From Candidatus Accumulibacter contiguus (GTDB lineage Bacteria > Pseudomonadota > Gammaproteobacteria > Burkholderiales > Rhodocyclaceae), in assembly GCF_012940005.1 (NCBI RefSeq), contig NZ_SPMX01000003.1:62001-126000 (forward strand): DNA of 64,000 nt, written 5' to 3'. A model generated the notes under the pieces. It did no database searches. It had not been told where the DNA came from and worked only from the letters and a program-made list of their open reading frames with translations. Shown here piece after piece: positions 20,547 to 29,834 of this stretch. The position numbers and the translations under genes are program-made. Position 1 is the stretch's first letter, and each line of letters starts with the position of its first letter.

Positions 20547-21629
20547 TCAGTCCGCACTCTCGGCCAGTTCGCGGCGACGCTGTGACGATGGCCACAGACC
20601 AGCCGGTCGGAAGCGCATCACGAGTACCAGAGCGAGGCCGAAGACCAGCATCCGCAAGCTCTCCGGATCAATGATCATGCGCCCGAAGAGCGCGCGTTGC
20701 AGCGGCTCGATGCCATAGCGCAAGGCTTCGGGAAGACCAGTCAACAACACCGCACCGAGTATGACCCCGGGGATATGGCCCATGCCACCGAGAACGACCA
20801 TCGCCAGAATGGTGATCGATTCCATCAGCGAGAAGCTCTCGGGACTGACGAATCCCTGCATCGCTGAAAAGATGCCGCCGGCGATACCGCCGAACGAGGC
20901 GCCCATGGCGAAAGCCAGCAACTTGATGTTCCGGGTATTGATCCCGCAGGCCTTGGCAGCAACCTCGTCCTCGCGAATGGCCTGCCAGGCGCGACCGATG
21001 CGCGAATCCTGCAAGCGGATATTGACGACGATCACCAGCAGCGCCAGGGCAACCAGCAGAAAGTAGTACTTCTGTGGACCGGAAAGCGTCACGCCAAGGA
21101 AGGTACTGGTCTGGGCGAACGAAAAATCGCCAATCCGGATCGGATCGATCAGGGTAATTCCCTGCGCGCCGTTGGTGACGTTGATTGGCGCGTTCAGGTT
21201 GTTCATGAAGATGCGGACGATCTCACCAAAACCGAGCGTCACGATCGCCAGATAGTCGCCACGCAACTTCAGGGTCGGTGCGCCGAGCAGAACTCCAAAT
21301 ACACACGCCAGTCCGGCGCCCAGCGGCAGAATCACCCAGAATGGCAGGTGAATACCGAAATGCGGCGATGCCAGGAGTGCGTAGGTATAGGCGCCGACCG
21401 CGTAGAAGGCGACGTAACCGAGGTCAAGCAAACCGGCATAGCCGACGACGATATTCAGACCCAGTGCCAGGAACATGTAGAGAATCGCGAAGTTGGCAAT
21501 ACGCACCCAGGCCTGGCCACCCAGTGCGGCAACGAAAGGCACGGCCAGCAGGACGACAGCGAGCAACAACAGACCCAGCCAATGTCGCTGCCAGGAAACC
21601 GAGACGGAGCTCCGGATGCGGCCGTTCAT
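20547..21629 (-). CDS. livM: branched-chain amino acid ABC transporter permease LivM
   Basis: Inner-membrane permease of 360 residues, rich in hydrophobic segments, with NIVVGYAGLLDLGYVAFYAVGAY and the coupling region IREDEVAAKACGINTRNIKLLAFAMGA. It overlaps livH by 4 bases (ATGA), showing translational coupling. Confidence 0.95.
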   Translation of the reverse strand: MNGRIRSSVSVSWQRHWLGLLLLAVVLLAVPFVAALGGQAWVRIANFAILYMFLALGLNIVVGYAGLLDLGYVAFYAVGAYTYALLASPHFGIHLPFWVILPLGAGLACVFGVLLGAPTLKLRGDYLAIVTLGFGEIVRIFMNNLNAPINVTNGAQGITLIDPIRIGDFSFAQTSTFLGVTLSGPQKYYFLLVALALLVIVVNIRLQDSRIGRAWQAIREDEVAAKACGINTRNIKLLAFAMGASFGGIAGGIFSAMQGFVSPESFSLMESITILAMVVLGGMGHIPGVILGAVLLTGLPEALRYGIEPLQRALFGRMIIDPESLRMLVFGLALVLVMRFRPAGLWPSSQRRRELAESAD

Positions 21630-22549
21630 GCGCGATCTCCAGTACGTTCACCAAACAGGCCCGAAGGGCGAAACATCAGGACGATGATCAGCACAATGAA
21701 AGCAAAGATGTCCTGGTAGTGGCTGCCCAGAAAGTCACCGGTCAGATCCCCGATGTAGCCGGCACCCAGGGCCTCGATGAGGCCGAGCAACAGGCCGCCG
21801 GCCATGGCGCCCGCGAGATTGCCGATGCCACCGAGAACGGCCGCCGTGAAGGCCTTCAGGCCGAGCATGAAACCCATCTGGTAATGCGCAATCTCGTAAT
21901 ATGAACCGACCATGCAACCCGCCACCGCTCCCAGTGCCGAGCCGATGATGAAGGCCATGGCGATCACGCGATTGATATCGACCCCCATCAGCGAGGCCAC
22001 GTGCGGGTTTTGCGCCGTCGCCCGCATGGCCATGCCGATGCGCGTGCGGTGCACCAGATAGATCAGCCCCAGCATCACCAATGCCGCAAGAGAAACGATC
22101 GCAACCTGTACGTTGGTGAAACTGGCGCCGCCAATCTCGTAAATCTGCTTGTTGATCATTGGTGGGAAAGTAATGTAATTGCGGCCCCAGATGATCATCG
22201 CCACATTCTGCAGGACGATCGACATGCCGATCGCGGTGATCAAGGGGGTCAGTCTCGGCGCATGCCGCAATGGGCGATAGGCAACCCGTTCGAGAGCCCA
22301 GCCGAGCACCATGCAGACCACCACCGAAACCAGCAAACCAACGCCGAGAATCAGCAGCGGCGACATGCCGGAAGAAGCGAGAGAAACGATCACGGTGAAA
22401 GCGACCATCGTCCCGATCATCACCACCTCACCATGAGCGAAGTTGATCAGACCGATGATGCCGTACACCATCGTGTAGCCGAGAGCGACCAGCGCATAGA
22501 CGGCGCCCAGAGTGAGGCCGTTGATCAACTGCTGGAGAAGTGTGTCCAT
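21626..22549 (-). CDS. livH: branched-chain amino acid ABC transporter permease LivH
   Basis: Inner-membrane permease of 307 residues starting MDTLLQQLINGLTLGAVYAL, with GYTMVYGIIGLINFAHGEV and the coupling-helix region RATAQNPHVASLMGVDINRVI. It lies 160 bases downstream of livK, separated by a hairpin. Confidence 0.95.
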   Translation of the reverse strand: MDTLLQQLINGLTLGAVYALVALGYTMVYGIIGLINFAHGEVVMIGTMVAFTVIVSLASSGMSPLLILGVGLLVSVVVCMVLGWALERVAYRPLRHAPRLTPLITAIGMSIVLQNVAMIIWGRNYITFPPMINKQIYEIGGASFTNVQVAIVSLAALVMLGLIYLVHRTRIGMAMRATAQNPHVASLMGVDINRVIAMAFIIGSALGAVAGCMVGSYYEIAHYQMGFMLGLKAFTAAVLGGIGNLAGAMAGGLLLGLIEALGAGYIGDLTGDFLGSHYQDIFAFIVLIIVLMFRPSGLFGERTGDRA

Positions 22550-22670
22550 GGTCAGGCTTTCCGCAACAAGATGCTGATGGCGAACCGTCGGTTCCGACTC
22601 ATGCCACCAGGGTTGTGGGGAGGTGCGGAAGCAAGGCGCGGTTGATGCTGAGCGGATGCGGATGTCGGTG

Positions 22671-22692
22671 GGGAATGGCCGCAGCCATTCCC
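22671..22692 (-). promoter_or_regulatory. intercistronic hairpin between livK and livH
   Basis: Perfect 9-bp stem GGGAATGGC/GCCATTCCC with a 4-base loop and no T-run. Placed 17 bases after the livK stop, it could stabilise the upstream message or lower read-through, giving more binding protein than permease. Role inferred. Confidence 0.6.
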
Positions 22693-22708
22693 TCTCTAGC
22701 GGATGCCC

Positions 22709-23929
22709 TTACTTCGCGGGGGCACTACCACCTTCAGACTTCAGGGTGACGAGTTTGCCATCCTTGATCTCGAAAACCGTAATCGCGCCGTTCTTGATGT
22801 CGCCCTTCTCGTCGAACTCGATCTTGCCGGTCACGCCATCATAGGAGGTCTTGCCAACTTCCGGCAGATACTTGACCGGATCAGCCGAATTGGCGCGCTT
22901 CATGGCGTCGATCAGGACCATCACCGCATCATAGCTGTACGGCGAATAGATCTGGATCTGGCCATACTTCTTGGTGAAGTCTTCGAGGAACTTCTGGCCA
23001 TTCGGGAGCTTTTCGGGGGGCAGACCGGCTTGTGAGCAGATCACGCCTTCGGAGGCCGGACCTGCGAGTTTGATCAGCTCGGGCGAGCAACCGCCATCGC
23101 CAGTGGTGAACTTGGCCTTGATGCCCAGTTCCTTCATCTGTTTGAGCATCGGACCACCGACCGCATCCATGCCGCCGAGGAAGACCACGTCGGGATTCTT
23201 GGCCTTGATCTTGGTCAGAATGGCCTTGAAGTCAGTCGCCTTGTCGTTGGTGAACTCGCGGGCGACAATGGTCGCACCGGCCGCCTTGGCGGCCTTCTCG
23301 ACCTCATCCGCCAAACCCTGACCATAGGCCGTACGGTCGTCAATGATCGCCACCTTCTTGGCGCCCATGTCCTTGACCGCATAGGTACCGACCACCGAGC
23401 CCTGCTGGATGTCGTTGGCCATCACCCGGAAAGCAGTATTGAAGCCCTGCTGGGTGTACTTCGGATTGGTTGCCGACGGCGAAATCTGTGGCAGGCCGGC
23501 CTGGTTGTAGATGGCCGATGCCGGAATGGTGGTACCCGAGTTCAGGTGACCGACGACGCCGGCGACCTTGGCATCCACCAGTTTCTGGGCCACGACGGCA
23601 CCGGTTTTCGGATCCGCCTGATCGTCCTCGCCGAGCAGTTCGAACTTGATGACCTTGCCATCGATCTCGACCTTTTTGGCATTGGCATCGTCGACGGCCA
23701 TCCGGGCACCGTTTTCGTTGTCCTTGCCGAGGTGCGCAATCGGGCCGGTCAGCGGCGCGACGTGACCGATTTTCACGACCATCTCCGGCTTCGGTGCCGG
23801 CGCAGGGGCTGCAGCAGCCGGGGCTGGGGCAGGCGCAGCGGCCTTGGGCTCTTCCTTTTTCCCGCAACCAATGATCGCCATAGAGGCGGCCAGAACGACG
23901 AGTACACCAGGTATACGTACATGGTTCAT
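22709..23929 (-). CDS. livK: branched-chain amino acid ABC transporter substrate-binding lipoprotein
   Basis: Periplasmic binding protein of the liv system, 406 residues. The ATG at 23927-23929 has GGAG nine bases upstream. The N-terminus VLAASMAIIGC is a lipoprotein signal with lipobox IIGC, followed by an Ala/Pro-rich linker (residues ~30-50). Periplasmic-binding fold type I sequences follow: VKIGHVAPLTGPIAHLGKDN, GVVGHLNSGTTIPASAIYN, YSPYSYDAVMVLIDAM. First gene of livKHMGF. The lipid anchor is less usual for a Gram-negative LivK, which is normally soluble. Confidence 0.94.
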   Translation of the reverse strand: MNHVRIPGVLVVLAASMAIIGCGKKEEPKAAAPAPAPAAAAPAPAPKPEMVVKIGHVAPLTGPIAHLGKDNENGARMAVDDANAKKVEIDGKVIKFELLGEDDQADPKTGAVVAQKLVDAKVAGVVGHLNSGTTIPASAIYNQAGLPQISPSATNPKYTQQGFNTAFRVMANDIQQGSVVGTYAVKDMGAKKVAIIDDRTAYGQGLADEVEKAAKAAGATIVAREFTNDKATDFKAILTKIKAKNPDVVFLGGMDAVGGPMLKQMKELGIKAKFTTGDGGCSPELIKLAGPASEGVICSQAGLPPEKLPNGQKFLEDFTKKYGQIQIYSPYSYDAVMVLIDAMKRANSADPVKYLPEVGKTSYDGVTGKIEFDEKGDIKNGAITVFEIKDGKLVTLKSEGGSAPAK

Positions 23930-24056
23930 AAATTTGATCTCCAATATTGTGTGCTTACCGGGCTAACGAACGGGCGATTGTCCAAGCACATCAGGACCTT
24001 GTCAACCGGCATATGATTTTTCGGCCGGCACGCCCTGCTCCCAAAGTGGGTCATCA

Positions 24057-24084
24057 AAACAAAAAACCGGCACGCCGCCGGTTT
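24057..24084 (-). terminator. rho-independent terminator of the cytochrome c gene
   Basis: On the minus strand AAACCGGC/GCCGGTTT (24077-24084 with 24064-24071), loop of 5, runs into TTTTTTGTTTTG. It lies 17 bases after the cytochrome stop. Confidence 0.85.
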
Positions 24085-24100
24085 CTTCTTCATTCAACCA

Positions 24101-24412
24101 TCACTTCTGGCTGAGGATCCACTTCACGAGTTTGGTCGCCTCATCGGGCGTGACGGACGGATTCGGCGGCATCGGTATCTCACCCCAGGCGCCCTTGCCG
24201 CCCTTGATGACTTTCGCAGCCAGCATCGCTTCATCCTTGGCCGTGTACTTCTTGGCCACGTCCTTGTATGACGGACCGACGACCTTCTTGTCGACCGCGT
24301 GACACGATAGACAGTTCTTCGACTTGGCTAGGGCTTCGGCGTCCTGAGCCTGGACAGCACCTGCAGACATCACGCCGGCAGCAGCCAGCAGGCACACGTA
24401 GATCGTTTTCAT
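24101..24412 (-). CDS. periplasmic class I c-type cytochrome (c551/c552-like)
   Basis: 103-residue electron carrier. A signal peptide (MKTIYVCLLAAAGVMSAGAVQA) precedes the haem site CLSCH; the axial Met is in IPMPPNPSV and the C-terminal helix is TKLVKWILSQ. Length and motif spacing match bacterial cytochrome c551/c8. The ATG has GGAG seven bases upstream. It is monocistronic by its own terminator. The redox partner is unknown. Confidence 0.94.
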   Translation of the reverse strand: MKTIYVCLLAAAGVMSAGAVQAQDAEALAKSKNCLSCHAVDKKVVGPSYKDVAKKYTAKDEAMLAAKVIKGGKGAWGEIPMPPNPSVTPDEATKLVKWILSQK

Positions 24413-24595
24413 GCTTTTACTCCGTTCAGATAAAGGGTTTGCAACATTCCGATGATATTTCAGTTTGACCGGCTTGGAAAGCTTCTTGATCGGCCTATCG
24501 GCCTTTCCGATACCGTCAGCCAGCCTTACCCTCCATCAACGCATCGACAGCGCCAATCGTTGACCCTGCAAGAATCTGCCGTCGTGCACGCCTGC

Positions 24596-26453
24596 TCAGA
24601 TCCGCTTCAACTGCCTCAGGTCGCGCACCGCTCCGGTCGCCGCCGAGGTGGCCATCAGCGCATAGGCCTGCAATGCCTGTGAAACGACCCGCCCGCGCTT
24701 GCACTGCGGGCGCCAGGCAGAATCGGCCCTGGCGTCCATCGCCGCGCGCCGCCTGGCCAGTTCGAAATCGGCAATGGCCAGATGAATGCAACGCCCGGGA
24801 ATATCGATTTCGATCACGTCGCCTTCTTCAACCAGGCCGATCGCGCCACCTTCAGCGGCTTCCGGTGAAACATGCCCGATCGACAGCCCCGAGGTTCCTC
24901 CTGAAAAGCGGCCGTCGGTGAGCAACGCGCAGACCTTGCCCAAGCCTTTCGACTTCAGGTAAGACGTGGGGTAGAGCATTTCCTGCATACCCGGTCCGCC
25001 TTTCGGCCCTTCGTAGCGAATCACCACCACCTCGCCTGCCTTGATCTGGTCGCCGAGAATCGCCTGCACGGCATCGTCCTGACTCTCGAACACCCGCGCC
25101 TTGCCGGCAAACACCCAGATACTCTCATCCACACCGGCGGTTTTCACGATACAGCCGTCACTCGCGATATTGCCGTAGAGCACGGCCAGTCCGCCGTCCC
25201 GCGAATAGGCGTTGGCCTGGTTGCGAATGCAGCCGCGCGCGCGATCGAGATCGAGATCTGGATACCTCCGGTTCTGCGAGAAAGCCTTCTGCGTCGGAAT
25301 GCCGCCCGGTGCCGCCTGGTAGAACTCGAACACCTGTGGGTCTTCTGTACGGATCACATCCCAGCGGTCGATCGCTTCCCCGAGTGTTCTTGCATGCACG
25401 GTCGGCACACCGCGATGCAGCAGACCGGCACGGTCGAGTTCGCCGAGAATCGCAAATATGCCGCCGGCTCGATGCACATCCTCCATATGATAATCGGGTG
25501 TCGCCGGAGCGACCTTGGCCAGACAGGGAACCTTGCGCGAGATACGGTCGATGTCGTCCATCGTGAAGTTCACACCCCCCTCCTGCGCAGCCGCCAGAAT
25601 GTGCAACACGGTATTCGTCGAACCGCCCATCGACACATCCAGCGTCATCGCGTTCTCGAAGGCTGCGAAACTGCCGATGGCGCGCGGCAGCACCGAGACG
25701 TCGTCCTGCTCGTAATAGCGGCGGCAGAGTTCGACGATCTGGCGTCCCGCCTGCAGAAACAGCCCTCGACGGTCCGCATGGGTAGCCAGAAGACTGCCGT
25801 TGCCGGGCAGGGAAAAGCCGAGCGCCTCGGTCAGGCAGTTCATCGAGTTGGCGGTAAACATCCCCGAACACGAACCACAGGTCGGGCATGCCGAGCGTTC
25901 GAAGGTATCGACTTCCTCGTCTGAACAATTGCTGTCGCCGCCCTTGACCATCGCATCGACGAGGTCAACCGCAATCACCTTGCCACCCCATTTCACCTTG
26001 CCGGCTTCCATTGGACCACCGGAAACAAAGATCGTCGGAATGTTCACCCGCATCGCCGCCATCAGCATGCCGGGTGTGATCTTGTCGCAATTCGAGATGC
26101 ACACCATCGCGTCGGCACAGTGCGCATTGACCATGTATTCGACGGAGTCGGCGATCAGATCGCGCGAGGGCAATGAATACAGCATGCCATCATGCCCCAT
26201 GGCAATCCCCGTCGTCGATGGCGATGGTGTTGAACTCCTTGGCTACGCCACCGGCAGCCTCGATCTCGCGCGCCACCAACTGACCCAGATCCTTGAGGTG
26301 CACATGTCCGGGAACGAACTGCGTGAAGGAATTGACGACGGCGATGATCGGCTTGCCGAAATCGCCGTCCTGCATGCCAGTGGCACGCCAAAGGGCGCGC
26401 GCGCCAGCCATGTTGCGACCGTGCGTCGAAGTACGGGAACGATAGTGTGGCAT
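24596..26453 (-). CDS. ilvD: dihydroxy-acid dehydratase (frameshifted)
   Basis: Fe-S enzyme of isoleucine/valine synthesis that dehydrates dihydroxy-acids to 2-keto acids. The start [27 protein letters not shown] is typical and has GGAG seven bases upstream. Cluster-binding cysteines appear in [14 protein letters not shown] and [19 protein letters not shown]. The frame breaks at four identical bases (26207-26210): FNTIAIDDG is followed by DCHGA, while the next frame gives [25 protein letters not shown]. Removing one base yields 618 residues, the normal IlvD length. The gene must be functional in a prototroph, which argues for a sequence error. Confidence 0.94.
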
Positions 26454-26493
26454 TGCTGATCTCCAATCCGGAACACGCCCGAGGGTGGCGCGA

Positions 26494-26499
26494 TATAAT
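26494..26499 (+). promoter_or_regulatory. putative -10 element of lgt
   Basis: Perfect TATAAT between the divergent ilvD and lgt starts. No good -35 is visible 17 bases upstream. If used, transcription starts near 26506, excluding the ATG at 26498 as start codon and favouring the GTG at 26537. Confidence 0.5.
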
Positions 26500-26536
26500 G
26501 CGAATTCTATCCGAAAGCCCCTGGGGTGTTCGTTCC

Positions 26537-27334
26537 GTGTTGATTCATCCGCAGTTCAACCCTGTCGCGCTTTCGCTCGGCCCGCTGAGTGTGCACTGGT
26601 ACGGACTGATGTACCTCCTTGCCTTTCTCCAGTTCTGGGGGCTTGGCCGGCAGCGAATCCTCACCCATCCGCAACTTTCGCAAGCCGGCTGGACGGTACA
26701 ACAACTCGATGACCTGCTGTTCTACGGCGTCCTTGGTGTGATCGCCGGTGGCCGTCTGGGCCAGGTTCTGTTCTACGAGCCGGGCTACTATCTCACGCAG
26801 CCACTGCAGATCTTCGCCATCTGGCGAGGAGGTATGTCGTTTCACGGTGGTTTTCTCGGTGTACTGCTCGCGATGTGGCTGTACGCGCGCAAAACTGGCA
26901 GGACGTGGCTCGAAATCACCGACTTCATCGCGCCGCTGGTGCCGCTCGGCCTGGCTGCCGGGCGAATCGGCAACTTTATCAACGGAGAGCTGTGGGGGCG
27001 TGCGGCTGATCCTTCCTTGCCATGGGCGATGGTTTTCCCCTGGGTGGACGATTTGCCGCGCCACCCCTCGCAGCTCTACCAGGCTGGACTCGAAGGCCTC
27101 GCCCTGTTTGTGGTCCTGTGGCTGTATTCAGGTCAGACGCGGGCACGCGGCGCCGTTTCCGGGGTCTTTCTCATCGGCTACGGGGTCCTGCGTTGGATCG
27201 CTGAGTATTTCCGGTCGCCGGATGAGGGAATCTTCGGATTTTCGTACACCGTCAGCATGGGGCAGTGGTTGTCGCTGCCGATGATTGTTGTCGGGATCAT
27301 TTTTATCGTCATCGCGAATCGTCAGCACATCTGA
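26537..27334 (+). CDS. lgt: prolipoprotein diacylglyceryl transferase
   Basis: Inner-membrane enzyme that transfers diacylglycerol from phosphatidylglycerol to the lipobox cysteine of prolipoproteins. About seven hydrophobic segments, with [25 protein letters not shown] (catalytic His region) and the Lgt signature [15 protein letters not shown] chose the GTG at 26537, which gives [22 protein letters not shown] as in other Lgt proteins (265 residues). An ATG at 26498 is in frame but lies inside the TATAAT box. Confidence 0.93.
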   Translation: MLIHPQFNPVALSLGPLSVHWYGLMYLLAFLQFWGLGRQRILTHPQLSQAGWTVQQLDDLLFYGVLGVIAGGRLGQVLFYEPGYYLTQPLQIFAIWRGGMSFHGGFLGVLLAMWLYARKTGRTWLEITDFIAPLVPLGLAAGRIGNFINGELWGRAADPSLPWAMVFPWVDDLPRHPSQLYQAGLEGLALFVVLWLYSGQTRARGAVSGVFLIGYGVLRWIAEYFRSPDEGIFGFSYTVSMGQWLSLPMIVVGIIFIVIANRQHI

Positions 27335-27372
27335 GTTGACGCGTCGCTGACCGCGAGACGGAGGAGAAAGAA

Positions 27373-28758
27373 ATGGCAGAAGGGATGGTAGTGCGGGGGC
27401 TGCGCCGCGTGCGTACGCTACTCGCTGACGGTGGTGCTGCGCGCAGCCTGGATGGCAAACAACTGGTACGCATTCGTGGTCTGCTTCATGAATGCGCCAG
27501 CGGCATCGGTGGTGAGGTTTCGGCAAGGCAGCGTGCCGGCCGTCTCGCGGAAACCTATTTGCGTCTCAACGACGAGGGGCGCGCCAGCTTTCTGAGAATC
27601 GTTGCGACCGAATTCGGTCCCGACCCGCAGCTGGTCGCCAAGGCGCATGCGGACTATCAGGCGGCAATTGGCAGCGACGCACAGTGGACTGCCGAGTCCG
27701 CCCTGCGCAACGCCATGCGCTCGTCTCGCCTGCGCATCCTGACGCAATTCAACACCCTCTCACACGGCGTCAAGTTCCTGGTCGACCTGCGTGCCGATCT
27801 GCTGCGCTTTGTCGAAAAGGATGTCGCCCTGCGTTCGCTGGATCGCGAACTCGAATCCCGGCTGGGTGCCTGGTTTGACGTCGGCTTCCTGGAACTGCAG
27901 CGCATCACCTGGAGTTCACCGGCAGCACTGCTCGAAAAACTGATCGAGTATGAGGCGGTACACCAGATCCGTTCCTGGAGTGATCTCAAGAACCGCCTCG
28001 ATTCCGACCGTCGCTGCTACGCCTTCTTTCATCCACGCATGCCGATGGAGCCGCTGATCTTCGTCGAGGTGGCGCTGACCGAACATCTCGCCGACAATGT
28101 GCAAACACTCCTCGACGAACATGCACCGGTATTCGATGCGCACAGGGCAAACACAGCGATCTTCTATTCGATTTCGAACACCCAGGTCGGCCTGCGTGGC
28201 GTTTCGTTCGGTAATTTCCTGCTCAAGCGGGTTGTGGACGATCTGAAACGCGATTACCCGCGCCTCGTCAACTTTGCCACCCTCTCTCCCCTGCCCTCGT
28301 TCCGGCACTGGGCCGAGAAGAACCCGGAGTCCTGGCCGCATGCTTTCAGCGCCGCCGACCTCGAACGGATCAAACGCCATTTGACGCCGGAAATGCCGCA
28401 ACCGGCCAACGCCAGCGAGCTTGCAAAGCTGCTTGCCGACGCACGCTGGATGAATGACGCGCGCCTGGCACGTGCCCTGCAACATGGCCTGCTGCGCCTG
28501 GCCGCACGCTACCTGCTGACCACCGGCAAGGGCGGGCGGCCTTACGACCCGGTTGCACGCTTTCACCTGGGCAATGGCGCGCGCATCGAACGTCTCAACT
28601 ATCTGGCCGATACCTCGGCACGCGGCCAGCAGCAGTCGTATGGTCTGATGGTGAATTATCTTTACGACCCTGATACTATCGAAGCGAACGTCGAAGCCTT
28701 TTCGCGTAGCGGCGAGATTGCTGCCGCTGCTGCCATACGTCGTTCTGCCCGCGACTGA
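27373..28758 (+). CDS. mcd: malonyl-CoA decarboxylase
   Basis: Converts malonyl-CoA to acetyl-CoA and CO2. 461 residues with an N-terminal helical domain and a C-terminal acyltransferase-like domain: HPRMPMEPLIFVEVALT, FYSISNTQVGLRGVSFGNFLLK, TLSPLPSF (region of the catalytic serine in characterised homologues) and FHLGNGARIERLNYLAD (catalytic histidine). AGGAG lies seven bases before the ATG. It may play a part in fatty-acid or storage-polymer carbon flow; no malonate-use operon (mdc) is present. It is 38 bases after lgt and may be co-transcribed. Confidence 0.95.
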   Translation: MAEGMVVRGLRRVRTLLADGGAARSLDGKQLVRIRGLLHECASGIGGEVSARQRAGRLAETYLRLNDEGRASFLRIVATEFGPDPQLVAKAHADYQAAIGSDAQWTAESALRNAMRSSRLRILTQFNTLSHGVKFLVDLRADLLRFVEKDVALRSLDRELESRLGAWFDVGFLELQRITWSSPAALLEKLIEYEAVHQIRSWSDLKNRLDSDRRCYAFFHPRMPMEPLIFVEVALTEHLADNVQTLLDEHAPVFDAHRANTAIFYSISNTQVGLRGVSFGNFLLKRVVDDLKRDYPRLVNFATLSPLPSFRHWAEKNPESWPHAFSAADLERIKRHLTPEMPQPANASELAKLLADARWMNDARLARALQHGLLRLAARYLLTTGKGGRPYDPVARFHLGNGARIERLNYLADTSARGQQQSYGLMVNYLYDPDTIEANVEAFSRSGEIAAAAAIRRSARD

Positions 28759-28812
28759 GATTGCACATCAGAAATATCCCCTTTTTTCATCCTGCCAAGA
28801 GAAAGAACATCC

Positions 28813-29286
28813 ATGAATCCACGTCCCTTCAAAGTCCTCGGTATCCAGCAAATCGCCATCGGCGGCCCCGACAAGCTCAAGCTGCGTCAACTCTGGGTTG
28901 ACATGCTCGGTCTCGAAATCACCGGCAACTTCGTCAGCGAGCGCGAAAACGTTGATGAAGACATTGTCGCAATGGGCAAAGGACCGTTCAAGGTCGAAGT
29001 TGATCTGATGCAACCGGTCGACCCTGACAAGAAACCGGCCGTGCATGCCACGCCGCTGAATCACGTCGGTCTCTGGATCGACGACCTGCCAAAGGCGGTT
29101 GAATGGCTTGCTGCCAACGGCGTTCGCTTCGCGCCGGGCGGAATCCGCAAGGGTGCCGCCGGCTTCGACATCACCTTTCTGCATCCGAAGGCGAGTGCCG
29201 AGTTTCCGATCGCCGGTGAAGGCGTGCTGATCGAAATGGTACAGGCACCGCCAGAAGTGATCGAAGCCTTCGCCAAACTCGGCTGA
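28813..29286 (+). CDS. VOC family protein (glyoxalase/bleomycin-resistance fold)
   Basis: 157-residue vicinal-oxygen-chelate protein. [26 protein letters not shown] is the first half-module, and [29 protein letters not shown] the second with a candidate metal-ligand His; [10 protein letters not shown] supplies a Glu. It resembles the lactoylglutathione lyase and methylmalonyl-CoA epimerase branches, but the reaction cannot be assigned. It lies 54 bases after malonyl-CoA decarboxylase, suggesting a CoA-thioester context (inference). Confidence 0.85.
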   Translation: MNPRPFKVLGIQQIAIGGPDKLKLRQLWVDMLGLEITGNFVSERENVDEDIVAMGKGPFKVEVDLMQPVDPDKKPAVHATPLNHVGLWIDDLPKAVEWLAANGVRFAPGGIRKGAAGFDITFLHPKASAEFPIAGEGVLIEMVQAPPEVIEAFAKLG

Positions 29287-29657
29287 GAACAGGCACACTG
29301 CCCGGAACCGGCAGCCCTCGGCAAGGGGCCTGACCGACCATTCGCTCGCGCAGATACTTCATTGGACGGGCAGTCAGGCGCTGCCCGTCCGCTTGGCGCA
29401 TTCTGCTCAAATTGCCACTGCATAGATCCCGCACTCCTGGCTCTGGCTTACGCCATGACGCCACCGACAGGCGCCTGCATCACAAGCGTTCGGCACGACG
29501 CTCGCTTGCCGCAAGCCATGTGCGCCAAACACCGCTGCCAGTTTGCCTGATGAGCCTCGATGGATTGCACGTTTTGTGCACCGGATTGTTCTTTTTTGCG
29601 CAGAAAAGAACGATAATTGTCGGCCCGGGAAACTCCCGCGCAACGAGGAGTAGAACC
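29287..29657. other. intergenic region upstream of ppk2 with inverted repeats
   Basis: No convincing gene. It holds a perfect 10-bp inverted repeat with 7-base loop (29364-29390, GGACGGGCAG/CTGCCCGTCC), possibly ending the VOC transcript although no T-run follows, and two further inverted repeats listed separately. Confidence 0.6.
29566..29611. promoter_or_regulatory. tandem inverted repeats in the ppk2 leader
   Basis: TGCAC-GTTTT-GTGCA (29566-29580) is followed eight bases later by GTTCTTTT-(8)-AAAAGAAC (29588-29611). Both are perfect palindromic arms. They could be operator sites or mRNA hairpins ahead of ppk2. Neither resembles a Pho box. The second could be mistaken for a terminator but lacks a G+C stem. 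Confidence 0.45.
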
Positions 29658-29834
29658 ATGCCAACAATTCGAGTCCACAGTAGAACTCGGCTCGTTCGTT
29701 CACCGAGCCCTGATCCGGCTGGGCAAGCCGTGGGCGGCCTGCGCCGTGGGACGTCGTCCGTGACCGCATCCCCGGCCACGAGACGTTTCATCCCTTACCA
29801 GTTTTCGCCACACCAAGGAGGCACCAATGAGTGA
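29658..29834 (+). CDS. possible small leader ORF overlapping the ppk2 start
   Basis: ATG at 29658 with a very good ribosome-binding site (AGGAG, seven bases upstream) opens a 58-codon frame (MPTIRVHSRTRLVRSP...) that ends at 29834, 8 bases inside ppk2, so translational coupling is possible. The product is Arg/Ser/Pro-rich and unrecognised. If one base near 29661 is an extra insertion, as elsewhere in the window, the frame would read MQQFESTVELGSFVHRALIR and stop after 34 residues. Either way the ribosome-binding site is the main evidence. Confidence 0.3.
   Translation: MPTIRVHSRTRLVRSPSPDPAGQAVGGLRRGTSSVTASPATRRFIPYQFSPHQGGTNE

Noticed and set aside
29588-29611. Rho-independent terminator upstream of ppk2
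   Set aside because: The stem is A/T-only on one arm pair with T inside the stem and no T-run after it; treated as an inverted repeat instead.
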